A DNA stretch of 6,418 nt from an uncultured Clostridia bacterium (GTDB taxonomy: Bacteria; Bacillota; Clostridia; TANB77; UBA1234): NCBI GenBank assembly GCA_947624765.1, contig CANQLS010000089.1, positions 1 to 6,418 of the forward strand. The letters are read 5' to 3'. A program made the translations under genes and the position numbers. The notes below the pieces were generated by a model. The model saw only the letters and a list, made by a program, of their open reading frames with translations, did not search any database and was not told the origin of the DNA. Below, one piece after another: positions 1 through 5,110 of the stretch (position 1 is its first letter; the number at the start of each line of letters is the position of its first letter).

Positions 1-104
1 TTAAGTTTTTGTTACAGAAATATTACGTACAACTGGGTTTCTTAAGTTTTGTTTGTTAAAACTATTATCTAGTAACAGCTTTTGGTTTTATGTGAATTAA
101 ATCG

Positions 105-133
105 TTGAAAATTGGTACAAACTATGATAAAAT
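105..133 (+). promoter_or_regulatory. Promoter of obg (sigma-A type, extended -10)
   Basis: A -35 box TTGAAA (105-110) and a -10 box TAAAAT (128-133) are separated by exactly 17 bases. TGA stands directly before the -10, which gives the extended TGn form. Transcription would start near 140, leaving a leader of about 24 bases that contains the ribosome site GAAGGAG (151-157), six bases before the obg ATG. The gene therefore seems to be transcribed on its own and not only from an upstream operon. Bases 1-104 show no gene or clear terminator. Confidence 0.75.
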
Positions 134-163
134 ACTAATCATATTGAAAAGAAGGAGATTACT

Positions 164-1438
164 ATGTTTATTGATTATGCTAAAATCACAATAATTTCTG
201 GAAATGGCGGAAATGGTGCAATTAGTTTTAGAAGAGAAAAATATATTGCCAATGGTGGACCAGATGGTGGCGATGGCGGAAAAGGTGGAAGCATTTACTT
301 TCAAGTAGATTTGGGACTTAATACACTTGTTGATTTTCGTTATAAAAAGAAATTCGTTGCTAAAAATGGAGAAGCTGGAAGCGGAAGCCGTTGTGCAGGA
401 AAGAGTGCAGAAGATTTATATATTAAAGTTCCACAAGGAACGGTAATTAAAGATGCAGAAACAGGTAAGATTTTAGCCGATTTATCAGAAGAAAATCAAG
501 TAGAATGTATTTTAAAAGGTGGTAAAGGTGGCAAAGGAAATTGTCATTTCGCTACTGCTACAAGGCAAATACCTAATTTCGCAGAAACTGGCGAGCCTGG
601 TACAGAAAAGACTGTTATTTTAGAACTAAAATTAATTGCTGATGTTGGACTTCTTGGTTATCCAAATGTTGGGAAATCTACGATTTTATCAAGAATGACT
701 TTAGCTACTCCAAAGATAGCAGATTATCATTTTACAACTTTAGAGCCAAGTTTAGGAGTTGTTAAATTAGAAAACGGAGATAGTTTTGTAATGGCAGATA
801 TTCCGGGCTTGATTGAAGGGGCTAGTGAAGGCGTAGGACTTGGATTGCAATTTTTAAGGCATGTAGAAAGAACACGTATTTTATTACATGTTATAGACGT
901 TGCTGGAACTGAGGGAAGAGATCCTGTAGAAGATTTTAAAAAAATTAATAACGAATTAAAAAATTATAGTGAAAAATTATCTAAAAAACTTCAAGTTATT
1001 GCTGCTAATAAAGTTGACGTTTTGCAAAATGAAGAAAATTTTAATAGATTAGAAAAAGTAGTAGAAGAAAAAGGTTATAAAATATTTAAAATTTCAGCAG
1101 TAACAGGAGAAGGATTACAAGAATTATTTAATTATGTTGCAAAATTATTAAAAGAAATTCCGAAAGAAGAAAATGAAGAAATAGATAAAACAACATATTA
1201 TACTTTAGAGGAAGAAGAAGATCCATGGGAAATACACAAAGAAGGAAATAAATTTGTTGTAACAGGAAAAGAAATGGAAACTATTATGAGACGAATTAAT
1301 TTTTCGGATTATGAATCATTAGCATATTTTCACAATACTTTAAGAAAAATGGGGGTAGATGCAAAGCTTAGAAAAATGGGCATTAAAGAAGGAGACATTG
1401 TGAAAATATTTGATTGGGAATTTGAATTTGAAGAATAA
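164..1438 (+). CDS. obg: GTPase Obg, ribosome assembly and stress-related G protein
   Basis: Obg (CgtA) is an essential GTPase that binds the large ribosomal subunit during its assembly and is linked to the stringent response and, in Bacillus, to sporulation entry. The 424-residue product has the full family layout. Residues 1-158 are the glycine-rich Obg fold, with GGPDGGDGGKGG at 31-42. The G domain runs from about 159 to 332, with G1 GYPNVGKST (165-173), the TT of G2 (191-192), G3 DIPG (212-215), G4 NKVD (282-285) and G5 SA (311-312). Residues about 355-424 are the OCT domain typical of Firmicutes. The start is fixed by GAAGGAG six bases upstream and by the conserved N-terminus MFIDYAKI. 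The usual partners rplU and rpmA are not visible upstream in this window, where a promoter and about 100 non-coding bases stand instead. No key residue is missing. Confidence 0.98.
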   Translation: MFIDYAKITIISGNGGNGAISFRREKYIANGGPDGGDGGKGGSIYFQVDLGLNTLVDFRYKKKFVAKNGEAGSGSRCAGKSAEDLYIKVPQGTVIKDAETGKILADLSEENQVECILKGGKGGKGNCHFATATRQIPNFAETGEPGTEKTVILELKLIADVGLLGYPNVGKSTILSRMTLATPKIADYHFTTLEPSLGVVKLENGDSFVMADIPGLIEGASEGVGLGLQFLRHVERTRILLHVIDVAGTEGRDPVEDFKKINNELKNYSEKLSKKLQVIAANKVDVLQNEENFNRLEKVVEEKGYKIFKISAVTGEGLQELFNYVAKLLKEIPKEENEEIDKTTYYTLEEEEDPWEIHKEGNKFVVTGKEMETIMRRINFSDYESLAYFHNTLRKMGVDAKLRKMGIKEGDIVKIFDWEFEFEE

Positions 1439-1468
1439 ATTGGAATAATTATGCAGATTAGTACCTAT

Positions 1469-1521
1469 AATATTAATGAATAGTGGACTAGCAAAAATCA
1501 TAGTGAATATTCATTAATATT
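1469..1521. repeat. Perfect 14-bp inverted repeat between obg and the DUF2508 gene
   Basis: AATATTAATGAATA (1469-1482) is repeated as its exact reverse complement at 1508-1521, with a 25-base loop. The stem contains only one G/C pair per arm and runs into TTTT (1520-1523), so as a transcript it would be at best a weak terminator of obg. A TATAAT-like box (1466-1471) overlaps the left arm, but no matching -35 lies 16-18 bases before it. The repeat may instead be a protein-binding site controlling the gene pair downstream. Which of these it is cannot be told from sequence alone. Confidence 0.55.
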
Positions 1522-1540
1522 TTAAATAAGGGAGGCTAAT

Positions 1541-1798
1541 GTGCATAATTATTATTTAAATGAAACGAACCAGATAAAAACAGGGGAGTTATCAAAAGCG
1601 GAGATTAAAGAGCAATTATTTTCTGAACTTGAAAAAGCAATTTTAGAGCTAAATACGGCTCATGAAAATTATAATAGTGCATCAGGAAAATTAATTGATT
1701 ATTATTCATACCAAATAAAAGCTGCACAAACAAAATATGATTATCTCTTGAAATTAACAAAAGAAATGAATTTATCAAAATTTCAAAAAATCGTATAG
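1541..1798 (+). CDS. yaaL: DUF2508 family protein, YaaL-like
   Basis: This is a small soluble protein of 85 residues and of unknown function. The family recognition rests on the C-terminal half: LIDYYSYQIKAAQ (51-63) followed by KYDYLLKLTKE matches the DUF2508 pattern of an acidic/aromatic LIDY segment, an AA pair and a final YxYLL-K motif. The predicted structure is largely two amphipathic helices. It starts with GTG, five bases after a very strong site AAGGGAGG (1528-1535). An ATG at 1539 overlaps that GTG but is out of frame and gives only six codons. In Bacillus subtilis yaaL stands directly before bofA, and the same order here supports both calls. The Bacillus neighbour recR is absent and obg takes its place. 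Its stop codon overlaps the bofA ribosome site, so the two are probably co-translated. Confidence 0.82.
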   Translation: MHNYYLNETNQIKTGELSKAEIKEQLFSELEKAILELNTAHENYNSASGKLIDYYSYQIKAAQTKYDYLLKLTKEMNLSKFQKIV

Positions 1799-1807
1799 GG
1801 GGCAGAT

Positions 1808-2050
1808 ATGGGAAGCGTAGGAATTTACATTGTAGCAATTTTGCTAGCAATAGTTTTTTCAAAATTAATTTTTAAATCTTTAAAAATTGTATGGGCAGTG
1901 ATTATTAATGCATTATTAGGTGGAATTATTATTTGGTTACTTAATTTATTTGGTATAGGAATTGTTATGAATTGGGTAACAGCATTTTTAATTGGATTTT
2001 TAGGAGTGCCTGGTGTTGTAGTAGTCTTAGTTTTGCAATTTCTTTTCTAA
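1808..2050 (+). CDS. bofA: BofA-like inhibitor of pro-sigma-K processing
   Basis: In Bacillus, BofA sits in the outer forespore membrane and, with SpoIVFA, holds the intramembrane protease SpoIVFB inactive, which delays activation of mother-cell sigma-K. The 80-residue product is almost entirely hydrophobic, with membrane segments at about 4-22, 27-53 and 56-80. The family signature is clear: asparagines in the middle segment (N34, N46), then NWVTAF (55-60) and GFLGVPGV (63-70), close to the BofA motif N-x-VTA-(x)-G-x-LG-x-PGV. Length is near the usual 85-90. The start has AGGGGG (1797-1802) five bases upstream, overlapping the stop of the preceding gene. Many clostridia keep bofA-like genes without a SpoIVFB gene, so its exact target in this organism is uncertain. 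No terminator follows; the next promoter begins after eight bases. Confidence 0.93.
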   Translation: MGSVGIYIVAILLAIVFSKLIFKSLKIVWAVIINALLGGIIIWLLNLFGIGIVMNWVTAFLIGFLGVPGVVVVLVLQFLF

Positions 2051-2057
2051 AATATTC

Positions 2058-2086
2058 TTGTAATATCTTTCCCTTTTGTATATAAT
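2058..2086 (+). promoter_or_regulatory. Promoter of the glycosyltransferase gene
   Basis: TTGTAA (2058-2063) and a perfect TATAAT (2081-2086) are 17 bases apart. They start eight bases after the bofA stop codon, so the glycosyltransferase is likely transcribed separately from yaaL-bofA. The expected start point near 2093 leaves a leader of about 28 bases containing the ribosome site AAAGGAG (2107-2113). A TTG at 2076 that is in frame with the gene lies between the two boxes and would be upstream of the transcript start, so it cannot serve as start codon for this transcript. Confidence 0.72.
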
Positions 2087-2120
2087 GTTTCTAGTTAGTA
2101 TAGAACAAAGGAGAATGATG

Positions 2121-3233
2121 ATGAACATACTATTGGTAACAATGTGTATGAAAATAGGCGGAGCTGAAACACATGTATTAGAATTAGCTAAAGGTTTAAA
2201 TAAAAAAGGGCATACAGTATATGTAATGTCAAACGGCGGAGAATATGTGAAAGAACTTGAAAATAGTGGAATTGAGCATATCCACGCTCCCCTACATAAT
2301 AAAAAAATAAAAAACATATTGAAATCTTATAAGATTTTAAAGAATGTTATAAAAGAAAAAGAAATTTCTGTTGTTCATGCACATGCTAGAATTCCAGCCA
2401 TGATTGCAAATTGGGTTTGTAAAAAAGAAAAAATTCCATTTGTAACAACAGCACATGGTATTTATAAAGTAAATCCTATTTTGAAAATACTTACTTCATG
2501 GGGAAGCAAAACAATTGCAGTTAGTGAAGATGTAAAACAATATGTAATTAGAGAATATGGAGTTAAAGAAGAAAATACTTTAATTACAGTAAATGGAATT
2601 GACACAGAAAAATTTAAAAAAGACATAAACACTGATACAATTTGTAATGAATTTGCATTATCCGTTAATAAAAAGAAAATTGTTCATGTTAGTCGTTTAG
2701 ATAAAGAAACATCACTTGTAGCACATCTATTAATTTCATTAGCAGAAGAATTTCCAGATGTCGAAATGATATTAGTAGGAAGCGGTGATGCTTATATTGA
2801 ACTTGAAGAAGAGGCGAGAAATATCAATGAAAAACTTGGTTCATCTCATATCATTATGACTGGAGCAAGAACTGATATTAATCAACTTCTTGGACTAGCA
2901 GATTTTTTTGTTGGAGTTAGCAGAGCAGCATTAGAGGCAATGGCAGAAGAAAAGCCAGTTATTTTAGCTGGAAATCAAGGATATTTAGGCATATTGGAAG
3001 AAAGTAATAGTAACCAAGCAAGAGAAACTAATTTTTGTTGTAGAGGTTATGAAAAACCAACTGCAGAAAACTTGAAAAAAGATATTCAAATGTTATTAAC
3101 AAAATCTGAAGAAGAAAAAAATCAGATGGGAATATATAATAGAAATATAGTTATGCAAGAATACTCTGTAAATAAAATGGTAGACGACGCTATCACGACT
3201 TATGAAAAAGCAATAGAAGAATTAAAAGCTTAA
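2121..3233 (+). CDS. Glycosyltransferase, GT4 type (GT-B fold)
   Basis: The protein probably moves a sugar from a nucleotide-sugar donor to a cell-surface glycan or lipid acceptor at the inner face of the membrane; neither substrate can be read from sequence. From the ATG at 2121 it has 370 residues, normal for the family. The N-terminal Rossmann domain opens with MNILLVTMCMKIGGAET, whose GGAET loop (13-17) is typical of GT4. HAHARIPA (87-94) follows. The C-terminal donor-binding domain shows VNGID (158-162), HVSRLDKE (189-196), LVGSGD (218-223) and SRAALEAMAEEKPVI (267-281). E272 is the second glutamate of the EX7E motif; the first position (264) is valine. Three ATG codons in a row (2115, 2118, 2121) follow AAAGGAG; the last has the best spacing, seven bases. 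There is no signal peptide or membrane helix. No glycan operon surrounds it. Confidence 0.88.
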   Translation: MNILLVTMCMKIGGAETHVLELAKGLNKKGHTVYVMSNGGEYVKELENSGIEHIHAPLHNKKIKNILKSYKILKNVIKEKEISVVHAHARIPAMIANWVCKKEKIPFVTTAHGIYKVNPILKILTSWGSKTIAVSEDVKQYVIREYGVKEENTLITVNGIDTEKFKKDINTDTICNEFALSVNKKKIVHVSRLDKETSLVAHLLISLAEEFPDVEMILVGSGDAYIELEEEARNINEKLGSSHIIMTGARTDINQLLGLADFFVGVSRAALEAMAEEKPVILAGNQGYLGILEESNSNQARETNFCCRGYEKPTAENLKKDIQMLLTKSEEEKNQMGIYNRNIVMQEYSVNKMVDDAITTYEKAIEELKA

Positions 3234-3281
3234 AAACATATAAAAAAGTTATTATATTAAAAATTAACGCAAAAGTGAAAA

Positions 3282-3350
3282 TGTGATTTTTGAATATGAA
3301 TAAAGCAGAATTTTGTGATAATTCACATTGAAATTATTAAAATTTTGTGA
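3282..3350. promoter_or_regulatory. Candidate operator: three TGTGA half-sites at 32-base intervals
   Basis: TGTGA occurs at 3282-3286, 3314-3318 and 3346-3350, each exactly 32 bases after the last, about three helical turns. The second and third lie inside an identical 12-base word AATTTTGTGATA (3309-3320 and 3341-3352). The middle copy also forms a palindrome, TGTGA-TAAT-TCACA (3314-3327), ending directly at the -35 box; the third overlaps the -10 box. Half-sites of this form with a four-base centre resemble CRP/FNR-family sites. Binding by such a regulator is inference only, and A/T-rich DNA makes chance matches more likely. Confidence 0.4.
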
Positions 3351-3356
3351 TATAAT
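3328..3356 (+). promoter_or_regulatory. Promoter of the DUF4143 ATPase gene (extended -10)
   Basis: TTGAAA (3328-3333) and TATAAT (3351-3356) are 17 bases apart, with TGA just before the -10 (extended form). The expected start near 3363 lies at the very beginning of the ribosome site AGAGGTGA (3363-3370), so the leader would be only about 13 bases. An in-frame TTG at 3328 coincides with the -35 box and is not the gene start. Confidence 0.78.
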
Positions 3357-3375
3357 TATTGCAGAGGTGATAAAT

Positions 3376-4710
3376 ATGAGTCGTTTAAGAAGAAAAATTG
3401 ACCAATACTTAATAGATTGGAAGAATGATAAAAATAAAATGCCACTTATTGTAAAAGGAGCAAGGCAAATAGGAAAAACAGATAGTATAGAAAACTTTGC
3501 AAAAAATAATTATAGATATATTGTAGAAATAAATTTTGCTTTAGAAAAACAGTATTTAGATATATTTGAAGATGGTTTTGATGTTGACAGCATATTAAAA
3601 AATATTTCATTTAAGAATCCAAATTTCAAATTTGTACCACATGAAACATTGATTTTTTTCGATGAACTTCAAGCATGCCCAAACTGTGCGACATCATTAA
3701 AAGCATTTAATCAAGATGGAAGATTTGATGTAATTTGTTCAGGTTCATTAATGGGTATAAATTATAGAGAAATAGAGTCTAATAGTGTTGGAAATAAAAT
3801 AGATTATAATATGTATTCGATGGATTTCGAAGAATTTTTGTGGGCAAAAGGATATACAGAGGAACAAATTGAAGATATGTATAACTGTATGCTGAAAACA
3901 AAACCATTAAATACCGTACAATATGATGTTATGATGTCTAACTTTAAAGAGTATATGGTAGTTGGTGGAATGCCAGATATAGTAAACAGATTTATCACTC
4001 AAAAAAATTATAGCGGAATATTAAAAATGCAAAAACAAATATTATTAGATTATGAAGAAGATATTACCAAATATGCACAAGGATTAGACCAAGGAAAGAT
4101 ATTAAGTGTATATAGAAAAATTCCAACATTTTTAGGAAATGAAAATAAAAAATTTCAAATTTCTAAAGTTAGAGATGGAGCAAGGAGTAGAGAATATATA
4201 GGGATTGTTGAATGGCTTGATAACGCAGGTATAATTAATATTTCATATTGCATGGAACAACCAGAGCTTCCACTTGGTGGTAATTATAATCCAGACAATT
4301 TTAGAATTTATTTTAGTGATACAGGAATTTTAATAGGTTCATTAGATGAGGAAGCACAAAACGATTTAAGAAATAATGAAAATTTTAATATTTATAAAGG
4401 TGCAATATTTGAAAATATTGTAGGAGATATGTTGGTAAAAGAGGGATACAAATTATATTTCTATAAAAATAAAAATGGAACAATAGAAATGGATTTCTTT
4501 ATAAGAGATGTAGATTCTTTAATTCCAATTGAAGTAAAAGCAAATGACAATGCAACAGCTTCCTTAAATAATTTAATAGATAGTGATAAATATCCAGATA
4601 TTAAATATGGAATAAAATTGTGTAATAAAAATATTGGATTTAATGGAAAATTCTATACATTTCCATATTTCCTAACATTTTTGTTGAAAAGATATTTGAA
4701 AGAGAAATAA
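3376..4710 (+). CDS. AAA ATPase with DUF4143 and nuclease-like C-terminus
   Basis: This is a member of the large prokaryotic group of ATPases that join an AAA_14 domain to DUF4143; their role is not established. From the ATG at 3376, six bases after AGAGGTGA, the product has 444 residues, usual for the family. Walker A is GARQIGKT (28-35), Walker B is LIFFDEL (92-98, D96 and E97), and SGS at 122-124 is in the sensor-like position. DUF4143 covers about 190-390, with YMVVGGMP (193-200) at its beginning. The end carries FEN (345-347), EMD (371-373) and IEVK (385-388), the spacing seen in PD-(D/E)XK-like folds, where D373, E386 and K388 would be the core residues. No membrane segment is seen. It stands alone under its own promoter. 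Such genes are often multicopy and spread between genomes, but no flanking mobile sequence is visible here. Confidence 0.9.
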   Translation: MSRLRRKIDQYLIDWKNDKNKMPLIVKGARQIGKTDSIENFAKNNYRYIVEINFALEKQYLDIFEDGFDVDSILKNISFKNPNFKFVPHETLIFFDELQACPNCATSLKAFNQDGRFDVICSGSLMGINYREIESNSVGNKIDYNMYSMDFEEFLWAKGYTEEQIEDMYNCMLKTKPLNTVQYDVMMSNFKEYMVVGGMPDIVNRFITQKNYSGILKMQKQILLDYEEDITKYAQGLDQGKILSVYRKIPTFLGNENKKFQISKVRDGARSREYIGIVEWLDNAGIINISYCMEQPELPLGGNYNPDNFRIYFSDTGILIGSLDEEAQNDLRNNENFNIYKGAIFENIVGDMLVKEGYKLYFYKNKNGTIEMDFFIRDVDSLIPIEVKANDNATASLNNLIDSDKYPDIKYGIKLCNKNIGFNGKFYTFPYFLTFLLKRYLKEK

Positions 4711-4725
4711 GATTTAAAATATAAT
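4696..4725 (+). promoter_or_regulatory. Promoter of the His-Thr mini-ORF unit
   Basis: TTGAAA (4696-4701) lies within the last codons of the ATPase gene, and TATAAT (4720-4725) follows after 18 bases. Transcription would begin near 4732, about 37 bases before the mini-ORF. Both boxes are strong and nothing else downstream within 350 bases needs a promoter, so it probably serves the short ORF and the hairpin that follow. Confidence 0.62.
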
Positions 4726-4768
4726 TATAAAATTAGTTTAAATTATCATATAAAATGGAGGAAAAGAA

Positions 4769-4828
4769 ATGAGAAACGCTGAAACCGTTGCGGTTCTACA
4801 CACACACACACACACACATTTGTTTTAA
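4769..4828 (+). CDS. 19-residue mini-ORF ending in His-Thr repeats
   Basis: I do not recognise this ORF. It encodes MRNAETVAVLHTHTHTHLF. A textbook ribosome site, GGAGG (4757-4761), stands seven bases before the ATG, and a promoter lies upstream, so translation is plausible. The first ten codons are richer in G/C than their surroundings and contain a small hairpin, AACCG-TTG-CGGTT (4783-4795). The rest is a (CA)10 tract read as alternating His and Thr. Gain or loss of one CA changes only the short tail: about 26 residues after a loss, about 21 after a gain, both closing quickly, so it does not switch a downstream gene on or off by fusion. The layout recalls attenuation leaders such as hisL or thrL, but no amino-acid biosynthesis gene follows. 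It could also be a peptide in its own right or a repeat family with a chance ORF. Confidence 0.5.
   Translation: MRNAETVAVLHTHTHTHLF
4798..4818. repeat. (AC)10 dinucleotide microsatellite
   Basis: Twenty-one bases of uninterrupted alternating A and C lie inside the mini-ORF. Dinucleotide tracts this long are rare in bacterial chromosomes and usually change length by polymerase slippage. Here the tract sits downstream of a good ribosome site, where length changes shift the reading frame. Confidence 0.95.
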
Positions 4829-4862
4829 TTAAAATTAATAATTCGGAATAATGCTCATTATG

Positions 4863-4981
4863 GACATAGTAAATAATAAATAGTTAATGGTGAATAGTAA
4901 ATAGTAAATAGTTGGTACCGACAATAGTTCGGTGACTAATTATTACAATTTACTTTTGATTATTTATTATTTTGCTATGTC
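4863..4981 (+). terminator. Long imperfect hairpin followed by T5, possible terminator
   Basis: The left arm (4863-4921) and right arm (4929-4981) are near-complementary along their length. The base is GACATAG/CTATGTC, the tip is ACCGA/TCGGT around a seven-base loop (4922-4928). Many of the differences between the arms become G-U pairs when read as + strand RNA, for example in AATAGTTGGT against ACTAATTATT, which suggests a structure kept at RNA level. The right arm is shorter by roughly one heptad, so the stem has bulges. Five T (4982-4986) follow the base of the stem directly, so the hairpin could terminate the mini-ORF transcript. A MITE-like hairpin element is the main alternative. Confidence 0.55.
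4866..4914. repeat. Seven tandem heptads, consensus ATAGTAA
   Basis: Seven units of seven bases follow without gaps: ATAGTAA, ATAATAA, ATAGTTA, ATGGTGA, ATAGTAA, ATAGTAA, ATAGTTG. They form most of the left arm of the long hairpin. The right arm keeps the complement only roughly, which suggests that the left arm has been expanding or drifting by heptad units. No coding frame runs through it. Confidence 0.85.
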
Positions 4982-5032
4982 TTTTTGTCGTTTGTTGAAA
5001 AATAATTTGACAATTTTTTTAACCACAAAAAT

Positions 5033-5088
5033 AGCGAAAAACGTGTAGCGGCGGCCATTGGCCGCCATAAAGGCTAACGATAATCGCT
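5033..5088 (+). promoter_or_regulatory. Structured GC-rich leader before the pilin-like gene
   Basis: An all-G/C stem of seven pairs, GGCGGCC (5050-5056) with GGCCGCC (5060-5066) and loop ATT, lies inside an outer stem AGCGA (5033-5037) with TCGCT (5084-5088). Bases 5041-5099 are far richer in G/C than any other intergenic stretch of the window. The start codon follows at 5111, with AAAGGGG (5093-5099) as ribosome site at the long spacing of 11 bases. No T run follows, so it is not an intrinsic terminator. I could not fit it to riboswitch classes I know, including c-di-GMP-I, c-di-GMP-II and fluoride. A consensus -35 TTGACA (5007-5012) lies upstream, but no good -10 is at the right distance, so the promoter is unclear. 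Confidence 0.5.
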
Positions 5089-5110
5089 TGGGAAAGGGGT
5101 AGAGAAACAC

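Noticed and set aside
1..103. Partly similar TTAAGTTTT words and GTTAC/GTAAC pairs upstream of obg
   Set aside because: Matches are short and expected by chance in such A/T-rich sequence; no gene, RNA or terminator can be supported.
1605..1862. Antisense ORF across yaaL and bofA, and similar minus-strand ORFs elsewhere
   Set aside because: They are shadows of well-supported + strand genes, lack ribosome sites and show no recognisable domain.
2076..2120. Longer glycosyltransferase start at TTG 2076, or ATG 2085
   Set aside because: Both lie at or before the expected transcript start of the TATAAT promoter at 2081-2086 and have no ribosome site; the conserved GT4 N-terminus begins at the ATG at 2121.
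3234..3281. Terminator after the glycosyltransferase gene
   Set aside because: The stretch is A/T-rich, but no stable stem followed by T residues could be found.
3328..3375. Longer ATPase start at TTG 3328
   Set aside because: The codon coincides with the -35 box, the extra 16 residues do not look like the family, and a good ribosome site precedes ATG 3376.
4798..4818. CA tract as an on/off phase switch for a downstream surface gene
   Set aside because: All three frames after the tract stop within about 35 bases, and the pilin-like gene starts almost 300 bases later with its own ATG.
5050..5066. GC hairpin as intrinsic terminator
   Set aside because: No T run follows on either side in the right place; the next bases are ATAAAGGC.
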